A stretch of DNA of 19,103 nucleotides. Origin: CAZRZN01 sp964604565. Its GTDB lineage: Bacteria; Pseudomonadota; Alphaproteobacteria; Rhodobacterales; Rhodobacteraceae. Positions 7,065 through 15,523 of the stretch are shown in pieces. Numbering within the stretch: the first letter of the stretch is position 1; each line of letters begins with the position of its first letter. Under the pieces are notes generated by a model. It saw nothing but the letters and a program-made list of their open reading frames with translations. It had not been told where the DNA came from and searched no databases. The position numbers were made by a program, and so were the translations under genes. The DNA is taken from NCBI GenBank assembly GCA_964604565.1, contig CAZRZN010000060.1, forward strand, positions 1 through 19,103, read 5' to 3'.

Positions 7065-7480
7065 GTCATAAGGGTGGCCCAGCACGCGGTCCCGGTCAAG
7101 CAATAGAATCCCTTAAATCTGCCCAAACGACCTGCCAGAGAGACAATGCTGGCCGACCCCCGGGACAGCCCGTTGCAAACCTGCGGTCGGCGATCCTGCG
7201 GTCCGCGCATCACCGGGACCGGGCGGCCCTTGCACGGCCTGCCCCTTCAGGTAGCAGGCGCGACCCGCCCTTGCGCAGCGGACGCAAGACCCGACACACG
7301 ACCCTCCCCAGAGGATGGCGGGCTGGATGGGCCGCGCAGCCCTGCCCGTTCGACAGGGTCTTCGGCGCCGACGCGGGCGGATAAAGAATTTGCATCCCGC
7401 CGGTGCAATCAAATACTTGGGACGCACAGGCCCGCCCCGACAGGCTGCGGGGCGGCAGGCAGACCGGAGGATCACGGGAC
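7065..7480. other. Spacer between the riboswitch and hyuA
   Basis: About 416 bp without a credible gene. It should contain the minus-strand promoter of the riboswitch transcript; TTGACC lies at 7099-7094 but no well-spaced -10 box follows. It should also contain the plus-strand promoter of the hyuA operon. Overlapping open frames here are Arg/Pro/Cys-rich and look like GC-rich chance frames. Confidence 0.5.
7390..7417 (+). promoter_or_regulatory. Dyad and candidate promoter upstream of hyuA
   Basis: TTGCA (7390-7394) and TGCAA (7404-7408) form an interrupted palindrome with a 9-base spacer, about 73 bp before the hyuA ATG. The left arm also gives a poor -35 box (TTGCAT), with AATACT at 7412-7417 as a possible -10 box 16 bp further. 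This could be an operator overlapping the promoter. The regulator is unknown, and the motif is unlike the TGTTTACGT operators of the neighbouring LacI-family gene. Confidence 0.35.
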
Positions 7481-9601
7481 ATGGGCAGCAAGAGCAGTCG
7501 TCTGGGCGTCGACATCGGCGGGACCTTTACCGACGTGGTGCTTGAGACGAGATCGGCGCGGTTTTCCACCAAGGTCCTGACCACCTACACCGCGCCGGAG
7601 GATGCGATCATTGAAGGCATGCGGCAGGTCTGCGCCAAGGCGGGCGTCACGCCCGAAGATGTCGCGCAGATCATCCATGGTACGACACTGGCCACCAACG
7701 CGCTGATCGAACGGCGCGGGGCGAAAACCGCACTCATCACCACCGATGGCTTTCGCGACGTGATCGAGATGCGCACCGAAAGCCGGTTTGAGCAATATGA
7801 CCTCAATCTGGTGCTGCCACAGCCCTTGCTGCCGCGAAACCGCCGCCATGTCGTCTCCGAACGGATGGATGCCGGGGGACGCGTGCTGATCGCACCGGAC
7901 CGGGCAGAGATCGAGGCGCTGGCCGAAGATCTGCGCGCGGCGGACTACGACAGCATCGCCGTGGGTCTGCTGCATTCTTATGCCAATGATGCGCACGAAC
8001 GGCTGGTCGCCGAGGTGCTGGCAGAGAAACTTCCCGGGGTCATGGTGTCCCTGTCTTCGCAGGTGTCGCCACAGATGCGCGAATACGAACGGTTCAACAC
8101 AACGATCGCCAATGCCTATATCCAGCCGCTCATGGCCTCCTATCTGAACCGCCTGAAGGATCGGCTGGCGCGCGAGGGTGCGGATTGCCCGGTCTTTCTG
8201 ATGCATTCGGGCGGCGGGATCATGTCATTGGAAATGGCCGCCGAGTTTCCTGTGCGGCTGGTGGAGTCGGGGCCTGCGGGCGGCGCGATCTTTGCCGCCG
8301 ACATCGCCGCGCGGCACGGTCTGGACAAGGTGCTGAGTTTCGACATGGGCGGAACCACGGCCAAGATCTGCCTGATACGGGACAGGACGCCCAAGACCGC
8401 GCGGGTGTTCGAGGTGGCGCGCAGCTACCGGTTCAAGAAAGGCTCTGGCATGCCGATCTCCATCCCGGTCATCGACATGGTCGAGATCGGCGCGGGCGGC
8501 GGGTCGCTGGCGCATGTGGATGCGCTGAACCAGATCCGCGTCGGACCCGAAAGCGCGGGGTCCGAGCCCGGGCCCGCCTGTTACGGGCGGGGCGGCACGC
8601 GGCCCGCGGTAACGGATGCGGACCTGACGCTGGGCAAACTGGATGCGGCGGAGTTTGCGGGCGGGTCCATCCCGCTTTATCCTGACCGCTCCGAGGCGGC
8701 GCTGAGGGCCGAAATCGGCACGCATCTGGACATGGACGCGACAGAGGCCGCGTGGGGTCTGGCCGAGGTGGTGGATGAGAACATGGCCAATGCCGCCCGG
8801 GTCCACGCGGTGGAAAACGGCGAGGACCTGAGCGGCTATACCATGATCGCCTTTGGTGGTGCCGCCCCGCTGCACGCCGCGCGGCTGTGCGAAAAGCTAG
8901 GCGTGGCGCGCTGTCTGGTGCCGCAGGGCGCCGGGGTCGGCTCTGCCATCGGGTTCCTGCGCGCGCCGTTCAGTTTCGAGGCGAACAGATCCGTCTTCAC
9001 GCGGCTGTCCGGCCTTGACCCGGACACCGTCAGGGCGCTGTTCGAAGAACTGCGGGAAGAAGCGGCAGGGTTTGTCCGCACCTGCGACGCCGAAGCCCCG
9101 ATAGAGGCAGAGTTCAAGGTCTACATGCGCTATGCCGGTCAGGGATGGGAAATCCCGGTGCCGCTCAGCGCCGAAGAGGCCGCAGCGCCGGACGCCGCGG
9201 CCTTTCTCGAGCGGTTCGAGGACGAATATGCCGCCCTCTTCGGCCGCACGGTGGAAGGGATGGAGGTGGAGATCACGGTCTGGTCGGTCAATGCCTTCAC
9301 CCGGCGCGCGGCACCCGAAGCTACGCCACACCTGTCCGGCACATCCCCGGTTTCAACCGAGGACAGCCGCGATCTCTTCGACCCGGCGTTGGGCAGGATC
9401 ACCAAGGCGCAGGTCATTGCCCGCGCGCTGCTGTCTGCCGGGGATTGTTCCCCCGGCCCCGCGCTGGTGACGGAGGATGAGACCACCGTCGTTGTGCCCA
9501 CCAGCCGCGAGGTGGTCGTGCTGCGCGACGGGACACTGGACGTCCGCCTGCCGCAGAACACCGGGGCCAAGCAGCACAAGGAGGACGCGGCCCATGTCTG
9601 A
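7481..9601 (+). CDS. hyuA: Hydantoinase/oxoprolinase family subunit A
   Basis: This 706-residue protein is HyuA, the ATP-binding subunit of N-methylhydantoinase/5-oxoprolinase-type enzymes, which use ATP to open a lactam or imide ring. Related complexes include acetone and acetophenone carboxylases. The ASKHA-type nucleotide site is visible: GVDIGGTFTD at residues 9-18, HGTT at 66-69, the second phosphate loop DMGGTTAK starting at 288, and GAGGGS at 337-342. Length matches the family (about 690-710). The start at 7481 follows GGAGG by 10 bases; the upstream in-frame extension has no family sequence. The gene overlaps hyuB by 8 bp and heads an operon with an FAD oxidoreductase and an epimerase-fold dehydrogenase. 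The substrate is unknown. The combination suggests a cyclic amide or carboxylation-type reaction on a sugar-acid-like compound, which is an inference. Confidence 0.92.
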   Translation: MGSKSSRLGVDIGGTFTDVVLETRSARFSTKVLTTYTAPEDAIIEGMRQVCAKAGVTPEDVAQIIHGTTLATNALIERRGAKTALITTDGFRDVIEMRTESRFEQYDLNLVLPQPLLPRNRRHVVSERMDAGGRVLIAPDRAEIEALAEDLRAADYDSIAVGLLHSYANDAHERLVAEVLAEKLPGVMVSLSSQVSPQMREYERFNTTIANAYIQPLMASYLNRLKDRLAREGADCPVFLMHSGGGIMSLEMAAEFPVRLVESGPAGGAIFAADIAARHGLDKVLSFDMGGTTAKICLIRDRTPKTARVFEVARSYRFKKGSGMPISIPVIDMVEIGAGGGSLAHVDALNQIRVGPESAGSEPGPACYGRGGTRPAVTDADLTLGKLDAAEFAGGSIPLYPDRSEAALRAEIGTHLDMDATEAAWGLAEVVDENMANAARVHAVENGEDLSGYTMIAFGGAAPLHAARLCEKLGVARCLVPQGAGVGSAIGFLRAPFSFEANRSVFTRLSGLDPDTVRALFEELREEAAGFVRTCDAEAPIEAEFKVYMRYAGQGWEIPVPLSAEEAAAPDAAAFLERFEDEYAALFGRTVEGMEVEITVWSVNAFTRRAAPEATPHLSGTSPVSTEDSRDLFDPALGRITKAQVIARALLSAGDCSPGPALVTEDETTVVVPTSREVVVLRDGTLDVRLPQNTGAKQHKEDAAHV

Positions 9602-11315
9602 CACCCCCGCATCCAACCCCGGAAAAGTCGCTTATCAAGTGATGTGGACGCGCTTGATCTCCGTCGTCGAGGAACAGGCGCAGGCGCTTGTGCGCACGGC
9701 CTTTTCGACCTCCGTGCGGGAGGCGGGCGATTTGTCGGCGGGTGTCTACAACGACCATGGGCAGATGCTGGCACAGGCGGTCACCGGAACGCCCGGCCAT
9801 GTCAACGCCATGGCCGACGCGGTGGGTCATTTCATTCGCCGCATCGGCCGACAGAACATGTTTCCCGGCGATGTCTACCTGACCAACGACCCGTGGGAGG
9901 GGACCGGCCACAAGCATGACATCACCGTGGTCACGCCGGTCTTTCGGGGCGCGCGGCTGATCGGATTTTTCGCCTGCACGGCGCATGTGACCGATATCGG
10001 CGGGCGCCCCTTCGGCGCCGATGCCAACGACGTCCACGAAGAGGGACTGTATCTTCCAATCATGAAATTCGCCGAACGCGGAGAGGTCGACAGCACGCTG
10101 CTGATGATCCTGCGCGGCAACGTGCGCGAACCCGATCAGCTTGTCGGCGACCTTCACGCGCTGGCCAGTTGCAACGAGATCGGCCAGCGCCGCCTCATCG
10201 CGATGATGGATGAATTCGCGCTGGAGGATCTGGCCGGGGTGTCCGACTTCATCCTGACCAATTCGCGCACCGCGACGCTTGAGCGGATCAAGGCCCTGCC
10301 CCCCGGCGCGGCAGAAGGGCACATGCGCATCGACGGCTACGCCACGCCCATCGACCTGCACGTGCGCGTCAGCATCGAGGCGGACCGCATTTTGTGCGAC
10401 TGGGCCGGGACCAGCGGCGTCGACAAGAAGGGCATCAACGTGCCGTTGGTCTACACCAAGGCCTATGCCTGCTACGCGCTGAAATGCGCCATCGCCCCGG
10501 AAATCCCGAACAACGCGGCCTCGCTCGCGCCGTTCGAGGTGACCGCCCCGGAAAACACCATCGTCAACGCCCCCTTCCCCGCGCCGGTCGCGCTGCGCCA
10601 CGTGATCGGCCACATGGTGCCGGACACGGTTTATGCCGCGCTGGACAGGCTGCTGCCCGATCTGGTGCCGGCAGAGGGCGCCGGCTGCCTGTGCAACTTT
10701 CAGATTTCCCTGCGACCGCGAACCGACGCGCCCGCGCCGGAAGGCGCGCGCCGCGCAGAGGTGCTTATCTTCAACTCCGGCGGATCGGGCGCACGGCCCG
10801 CGCTGGACGGGATGAACGCCACGGCCTTTCCATCCGGCGTGATGACCATGCCGGTGGAGGCGACCGAGCAGGTCGGCCCGGTGATCGTCTGGCGCAAGGA
10901 ACTGCGCCCCGACAGCGGCGGCGCGGGCGCGCATCGCGGCGGGTTGGGCCAGCATATGATCGTCGGCGCCCGCGAAGGGCATGAATTCGACTTTTCCGCC
11001 ATGTTGGACCGGGTGCATCACCCTGCCCGTGGGCGACGCGGCGGCGCCGATGGCGGCCCGACCGAAATCGCGCGCAGCGACGGCAGCGCCATGCAGGGCA
11101 AGGGCCGGCAGTTCGTGCCGCATGGCAGCCGCGTAGTCATGGCCTTTCCCGGTGGCGGCGGCTACGGCGCACCGGCGGACAGGGATCCGGACGCCGTCCG
11201 GCGCGACATCGCCCTGGGCTACATCACGCCGGAACACGCGGCGGCCCATTACGGCATCGCCGCCGAAGACAGCGCGGAGATCCTGCGCCGCGCCAAACTG
11301 GGAGAGATATTCTGA
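9594..11315 (+). CDS. hyuB: Hydantoinase/oxoprolinase family subunit B
   Basis: This 573-residue protein is HyuB, the partner subunit of HyuA, at the usual length (about 560-590). Conserved stretches include the N-terminal VEEQAQALVRTAFSTSVREAGDLSAGVY, then TGTPGHVNAM, the NDPWEGTGHKHD segment near residues 100-110, HVTDIGG, and the C-terminal GGLGQ and FPGGGGYG. The Asp/His-rich DP(W/Y)xGxxHxxD region is thought to bind metal in this family. The ATG at 9594 lies inside the end of hyuA, with AGGAGG 9 bases upstream, so the two subunits are translationally coupled and probably made in equal amounts. The stop overlaps the start of the FAD oxidoreductase gene (TGATG). Confidence 0.93.
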   Translation: MSDTPASNPGKVAYQVMWTRLISVVEEQAQALVRTAFSTSVREAGDLSAGVYNDHGQMLAQAVTGTPGHVNAMADAVGHFIRRIGRQNMFPGDVYLTNDPWEGTGHKHDITVVTPVFRGARLIGFFACTAHVTDIGGRPFGADANDVHEEGLYLPIMKFAERGEVDSTLLMILRGNVREPDQLVGDLHALASCNEIGQRRLIAMMDEFALEDLAGVSDFILTNSRTATLERIKALPPGAAEGHMRIDGYATPIDLHVRVSIEADRILCDWAGTSGVDKKGINVPLVYTKAYACYALKCAIAPEIPNNAASLAPFEVTAPENTIVNAPFPAPVALRHVIGHMVPDTVYAALDRLLPDLVPAEGAGCLCNFQISLRPRTDAPAPEGARRAEVLIFNSGGSGARPALDGMNATAFPSGVMTMPVEATEQVGPVIVWRKELRPDSGGAGAHRGGLGQHMIVGAREGHEFDFSAMLDRVHHPARGRRGGADGGPTEIARSDGSAMQGKGRQFVPHGSRVVMAFPGGGGYGAPADRDPDAVRRDIALGYITPEHAAAHYGIAAEDSAEILRRAKLGEIF

Positions 11316-12529
11316 TGGCAACACCGGGATTCGCGGCCAGCCCGACCAAGGCCTCCTATGACGTGGTGATCATTGGCGGTGCGATCATGGGCTCCTCCAC
11401 TGCGTGGTTCCTGACGGAAAACCCGGATTTCAACGGATCCGTCCTCGTGGTCGAACGCGACCCCAGCTATGCGATGTGCTCGACCGCACATACCAACTCT
11501 TGCATCCGCCAGCAGTTTTCCGATCCGCTGAACGTGAGGATTTCACAGTTCACCGCCGAGTTCATCAAGGCCCTGCCCGCGCGGATGCGCGATGACCGGG
11601 TGCCTGCACTGTCCATCCAGAATTACGGATATCTTTATCTGGCCGATACCGAGGCGTTTTCCGACGCGCTGCGCGCCAACCAACGGGTGCAGGTGGCCGC
11701 GGGCGCGGCGACCGAACTGCTGACCCCGCAAGAGATCGCCGCGCGCTATCCCTTCTACGCACTGGACGACATCCTGCTGGGATCGATCAACACCCGCGAC
11801 GAGGGCTATTGGGACGGCGGCACCCTGTTCGAATGGTTCCGCCGCAAGGCCCGCGCGCAAGGCGCGGAATATGTCGCCAACGAAGTGGTCGCCATGACTC
11901 GTGATGGCGGTCGCATCGCCAGTGTGACGCTGGCCTCCGGCGAGGTGATCTCCTGCGGGCATGTGGTGAACGCCTCCGGCCCGCGCGCGGCCCGCACGGC
12001 GGCCATGGCAGGCGTCGGCATCCCGGTGGAGCCGCGCAGGCGGTTTACCTGGATCTTCACCGCGGAGACGCCATTGGACCGCGATCTGCCCCTGACCATC
12101 GACCCGTCCGGCGTGCATGTCCGGCAGGACGGACCGGACACCTATCTGGCGGGTGCGGCGCCCGAAACGGATGCCCCTGTCGACCCGGACGATTTCAGCA
12201 TGGATCACGACCGCTGGCAGGACCATGTCTGGCCAACCCTTGCCACCCGGATTCCACAGTTCGAAGCGATCCGTGTGGTGACCGAATGGGTGGGCCATTA
12301 CGCCTACAACACGCTGGATCAGAACGCCATTCTCGGCCAGCATCCGGAGATTGACAACCTTCTGTTTCAGAACGGCTTTTCGGGGCATGGGCTGCAACAG
12401 AGCCCGGCGATGGGGCGGGGCATCGCCGAATGGCTGACCTATGGCGGCTACCGCTCTCTGGATCTCACCCCCTTCGGCTTTGAACGCATCGTGCAGAACA
12501 GGCCGATGGTCGAGGCGGCGGTGATCTGA
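11315..12529 (+). CDS. DAO-family FAD-dependent oxidoreductase
   Basis: This 404-residue flavoprotein belongs to the DAO superfamily (glycine, sarcosine and D-amino acid oxidases, FOXRED1-like). The dinucleotide fold is at the N-terminus: YDVVIIGGAIMGSSTAWFL at about residues 15-33 reads GxAxxG instead of GxGxxG, a variant I have seen in this subfamily. VLVVERD with the ribose-binding Glu comes about 20 residues later. VVNASGPRA near residue 225 and the C-terminal GFSGHGLQQSPAMGRGIAEW are the other FAD-contact segments. There is no signal peptide. Family chemistry is oxidation of a secondary or primary amine to an imine and aldehyde, so the expected substrate is an N-substituted amino acid. 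Start and stop overlap shows tight coupling with hyuB, so it probably acts on the product, or on the precursor, of the HyuAB reaction. Confidence 0.9.
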   Translation: MATPGFAASPTKASYDVVIIGGAIMGSSTAWFLTENPDFNGSVLVVERDPSYAMCSTAHTNSCIRQQFSDPLNVRISQFTAEFIKALPARMRDDRVPALSIQNYGYLYLADTEAFSDALRANQRVQVAAGAATELLTPQEIAARYPFYALDDILLGSINTRDEGYWDGGTLFEWFRRKARAQGAEYVANEVVAMTRDGGRIASVTLASGEVISCGHVVNASGPRAARTAAMAGVGIPVEPRRRFTWIFTAETPLDRDLPLTIDPSGVHVRQDGPDTYLAGAAPETDAPVDPDDFSMDHDRWQDHVWPTLATRIPQFEAIRVVTEWVGHYAYNTLDQNAILGQHPEIDNLLFQNGFSGHGLQQSPAMGRGIAEWLTYGGYRSLDLTPFGFERIVQNRPMVEAAVI

Positions 12530-12572
12530 TCCTGCCGGCCTTGGATGCAATACACAATGGAAAGGCTTTGAC

Positions 12573-13409
12573 ATGAAGAAACTCGTATTGACGGGCGCTG
12601 CCGGGCGGCTGGGATCCTACCTGCGCGAACCGTTGTCGAAACTGGCGGATGACTTCGTCTCCACCGATATCGTCGAGGACATCGGCACGCTGTATCCCGG
12701 CGAGCGTTACATGCGCGCCGATCTGGCCAACTACGAGGCGATCCATGAGGTGTTGGAGGGCGCCGAGATGGTGGTGCATTTCGGCGCGATCGGCGACGAG
12801 GCTCCGTTCGAGCAGATCCTCGGGCCCAACATCATCGGCGCCTACAACGTCTGGGAGGCCGCCTATCGCCACGGCGCGCGCCGGGTGGTCTATGCCAGTT
12901 CGATCCACGCCATGGGCATGTATCCGCGCCAGCAGCGGATCGGCACGGACCTGCCGCACCGGCCCGACACCTTCTACGGGCTGGCCAAATGCTTTGCCGA
13001 GGATCTGGGCCAGATGTATTGGGACAAGCGCGGGTTGGAGGCGGTCTGCCTGCGCATCCTGTCATGCGCGCAGGTGACCAGTCCCCGGGCCCTGGGCACA
13101 TGGCTGAGCTATGACGACCTGATCCAACTGGTGACACGCGCCATCGATACGCCGACAACGGGATTTACCGTGCTTTACGGTGTCTCGGACAACGACCGCG
13201 CGCCGGTCGACAACCATGCGGCGCATTTCCTTGGCTATCAGCCCAAGGACAACGCCGAAGTCCATGCGCCGGAAATCCTCGCCGAGGCGGAGGCCGGGGA
13301 TCCCAAGGACATCGCGCAGATGACCCATGGCGGTCCCTTTGCCGCCGTCGATCTGGGCGAAAGCGGCACCGCGCAGATGAAGATCGTGGACGACCGCAAG
13401 ACAACCTGA
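12573..13409 (+). CDS. NAD-dependent epimerase-fold dehydrogenase related to uronate dehydrogenase
   Basis: This 278-residue extended short-chain dehydrogenase closely follows the uronate dehydrogenase (Udh) pattern. The NAD loop TGAAGRLG is at residues 7-14, HFGAIGDEAPFEQILGPNIIGAYNVWEAA at 69-97, the catalytic YxxxK at Tyr 135 and Lys 139 (YGLAKCFAED), then TWLSYDDLIQL and GYQPKDNAE. Udh oxidises C1 of glucuronate or galacturonate to an aldarolactone. Two segments that contact the substrate in Udh differ here: SSNH is SSIH (Asn to Ile at 111) and RIGS is RILS, so a different substrate is likely. The ATG is preceded by GGAAAGG 7 bases upstream. It lies 43 bp after the oxidoreductase gene and is the last gene of the operon. 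A lactone product would fit the SMP-30 lactonase of the left operon. Confidence 0.85.
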   Translation: MKKLVLTGAAGRLGSYLREPLSKLADDFVSTDIVEDIGTLYPGERYMRADLANYEAIHEVLEGAEMVVHFGAIGDEAPFEQILGPNIIGAYNVWEAAYRHGARRVVYASSIHAMGMYPRQQRIGTDLPHRPDTFYGLAKCFAEDLGQMYWDKRGLEAVCLRILSCAQVTSPRALGTWLSYDDLIQLVTRAIDTPTTGFTVLYGVSDNDRAPVDNHAAHFLGYQPKDNAEVHAPEILAEAEAGDPKDIAQMTHGGPFAAVDLGESGTAQMKIVDDRKTT

Positions 13410-13514
13410 GTCTACGCCGGCCCGCGCAGCGTCACCGTGCGGGGCATGCACGGCCCGTCGAGGACATGCCCGACGCCCGGACCCGTCGGGCGATGGGTGC
13501 GCGGGCTTGGCCCG

Positions 13515-13585
13515 GACAAGAGAGGGGGCGCTGCCCCCTCGGCCTTCGGCCTCACCCCCGGAGGTATTTGGAGAGAGAAGAAACC
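13515..13585. repeat. GC-rich double-hairpin element, likely bidirectional terminator or dispersed intergenic repeat
   Basis: GAGGGGGC (13522-13529) pairs perfectly with GCCCCCTC (13533-13540) around the loop GCT. It is followed at once by GGCC-TTC-GGCC (13541-13551), and then by CCCCCGGAGGTATTTGGAGAGAGAAGAA. The hairpins plus the purine-rich tail look like an intergenic element I associate with roseobacter-type genomes; I cannot confirm that here. On the minus strand the pyrimidine-rich stretch lies before the hairpins and no U-run follows them. Its position between two convergent gene ends fits termination from both sides. Confidence 0.6.
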
Positions 13586-13704
13586 TGCCGGGCGGCACGG
13601 GGCCATGCGCCTTCGGCGGCGCGCGGTGTGCGGACGGACAGGGTCCGGGCTATTGCGGCGTCGACGCAGGGGGCGCCCGGCAAATTCCCGGTGCCGGATA
13701 CGGC

Positions 13705-13731
13705 GATGGCGGCGATGTTGGTGCCGCCATC
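13705..13731 (-). terminator. Hairpin downstream of the dehydratase gene
   Basis: GATGGCGGC (13705-13713) pairs perfectly with GCCGCCATC (13723-13731) across a 9-base loop, about 60 bp past the dehydratase stop. There is no T-run on either strand, so it would be a non-canonical terminator or a 3'-end-protecting stem. Confidence 0.35.
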
Positions 13732-13792
13732 ACGTCGACTCTGGTCGGTTTGTCCGGGCGGCGGGCGTCGAAGCGGGATGCGCTTTCGCGGC

Positions 13793-15523
13793 TCAGTTTA
13801 TTTCGGGTTCCGGGACAGGGGCGCCAAATTCCGTCCGCAGGAAATCGAAATCGCAGCCCTTGTCCGCCTGTTCGATATGCTTTGAGAACATCCAGCCATA
13901 GCCGCGTTCAAAGCGGGGTTCTGGCGCGGTCCAGCGGGTCCGGCGGTCCGCGAGTTCTGCGTCAGACAGGCGCACGTCGAGCGTCCGGTTGGGGATGTCG
14001 ACCTCGATGACGTCGCCGGTTTCGATCAGGGCCAAGGGACCGCCGACATGCGATTCGGGCGCCACGTGCAGGATGCAGGCGCCGTAGGACGTGCCCGACA
14101 TCCGCGCATCCGACAGGCGCAGCATGTCGCGGTGTCCCTGTTTGAGCAGCGCGCGCGGCATCGGGATCATGCCCCATTCGGGCATCCCCGGCCCGCCCTG
14201 CGGGCCTGCGTTGCGCAGCACCAGCACATGGTCGGGCGTCATCGGGTAATCCTCGTCGTTGATGATCTCCTTCAATTCCGCGTAATTGTCGGCGACGATG
14301 GCAGGGCCGGCGTGTTTCTGGAAGCGCGGGTCCATTGCGGCGGGTTTGATCACCGCCCCGTCCGGGGCGAGGTTGCCGCGCAGAACCGCAAGGCTGCCCT
14401 GGTGATAGAGCGGGTTCGACAGCGGACGGATCACGTCATCGTTGTAATTTTCCGCAGTCGCGATGTTCTCGCCCATGGTGCGGCCATTCACCGTCATTGC
14501 CGAGAGGTCCAGCTTGTCACCCAGTTCCTTCATCAGGGCCGGCAGGCCCCCGGCATAGAACAGATCCTCCATCAGGTATTCCTTGCCCGACGGGCGGATG
14601 TTGGCGATCACCGGCGTGTCGTGGCCGATCGCGTCCAGATCGTCGAGGGTCAGCGGCACGCCGGCCCGGCGCGCCATCGCGATCAGGTGGATGATGGCAT
14701 TGGTCGAACAGCCGGTGGCCATCGCGACTGTGACCGCGTTGCGGGTGGAGGCGGGGGTCATGATCTTGTCGGGCGTCAGATCCTCCCAGACCATTTCCAC
14801 CGCCCGGCGGCCGCAGGCCGCGGCCATGCGTTTGTGGCCCGCATCCGGCGCCGGGATGGACGACGCGCCCGGCAGCGTCAGGCCCCAGCCGTCGGCAATG
14901 GACATCATGGTGGAGGCGGTGCCCATCGTCATGCAGGTTCCATAGCTGCGCGCGATGCCGCCCTGCACCCCGTCCCACTGGTCCTTGCTGATGGTGCCGG
15001 CGCGACGTTCGTCCCAGTATTTCCAGACATCCGTGCCGGAGCCCAGTTTTTGCCCCGCGTAATTGCCGCGCAGCATCGCCCCCGCCGGCATGAAAATGAA
15101 CGGCAGGCCCATCGACACCGCGCCCATGACCAGCGCGGGCGTGGACTTGTCACAGCCGCCCAGCAGGACCGCCCCGTCGATGGGGTGCGAGCGCAGGGTT
15201 TCCTCAACCTCCATCGCGCCCATGTTGCGATAGAGCATCGAGGTCGGCTTCAGGAATTGTTCGGCGAAGGACATGACCGGCATTTCCACCGGCATCCCGC
15301 CCGCCTGGTAGACCCCTTTCTTCACGAACTCCGCGCGGTCCCGCAGATGGTGATGGCAGGGCGACAGATCGGACCATGTATTGATGATGGCGATGACCGG
15401 CTTGCCCTCCCAATCCTCGCCGTCGAGGCCCATCTGCATCGCGCGCGAGCGGTGGCCCATGGAGCGCAGATCGTCGGGCGCGAACCAGCGGGCGGAACGG
15501 AGATCTTCGGGTGTCTTGGGCAT
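13793..15523 (-). CDS. IlvD/Edd-family sugar-acid dehydratase (L-arabinonate dehydratase-like)
   Basis: This 576-residue protein belongs to the IlvD/Edd Fe-S dehydratases, which remove water from 2,3-dihydroxy acids to give 2-keto-3-deoxy acids. Three cysteines fall where the [2Fe-2S] ligands are expected: Cys 56 (NTWSDLSPC), Cys 124 (GGCDKSTPA, with Lys 126 beside it) and Cys 197 (SYGTCMTMGTASTM). The proposed catalytic Ser is at about 476 in SDARMSGTSYG. Length and start (RSARWFAPDDLRSMGHRSR) match pentonate/aldonate dehydratases such as L-arabinonate dehydratase (about 579 residues) better than true IlvD of valine synthesis. The ATG at 15523 has AAGGAG 6 bases upstream; an upstream in-frame extension of 31 codons lacks family sequence. 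It stands alone on the minus strand and converges on the hyuAB operon. It probably supplies the dehydration step of the same sugar-acid route. Confidence 0.92.
   Translation of the reverse strand: MPKTPEDLRSARWFAPDDLRSMGHRSRAMQMGLDGEDWEGKPVIAIINTWSDLSPCHHHLRDRAEFVKKGVYQAGGMPVEMPVMSFAEQFLKPTSMLYRNMGAMEVEETLRSHPIDGAVLLGGCDKSTPALVMGAVSMGLPFIFMPAGAMLRGNYAGQKLGSGTDVWKYWDERRAGTISKDQWDGVQGGIARSYGTCMTMGTASTMMSIADGWGLTLPGASSIPAPDAGHKRMAAACGRRAVEMVWEDLTPDKIMTPASTRNAVTVAMATGCSTNAIIHLIAMARRAGVPLTLDDLDAIGHDTPVIANIRPSGKEYLMEDLFYAGGLPALMKELGDKLDLSAMTVNGRTMGENIATAENYNDDVIRPLSNPLYHQGSLAVLRGNLAPDGAVIKPAAMDPRFQKHAGPAIVADNYAELKEIINDEDYPMTPDHVLVLRNAGPQGGPGMPEWGMIPMPRALLKQGHRDMLRLSDARMSGTSYGACILHVAPESHVGGPLALIETGDVIEVDIPNRTLDVRLSDAELADRRTRWTAPEPRFERGYGWMFSKHIEQADKGCDFDFLRTEFGAPVPEPEIN

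Larger units (their letters stand above)
13410..13792. other. Convergent intergenic region with GC-rich hairpins
   Basis: This 383-bp gap lies between the converging dehydrogenase and dehydratase genes. It carries a compact hairpin cluster (13515-13585) and a separate perfect 9-bp stem (13705-13731), described separately. No protein family is recognisable in any frame. Confidence 0.6.

Noticed and set aside
9414..11324. A 636-codon minus-strand open frame across hyuB.
   Set aside because: It is a mirror frame of hyuB produced by high third-position GC, with no domain.
11375..11395. GxAxxG instead of GxGxxG in the FAD oxidoreductase, as a possible sign of inactivation.
   Set aside because: The rest of the FAD-binding segments are intact, and Ala at this place is, as far as I recall, common in this DAO subfamily.
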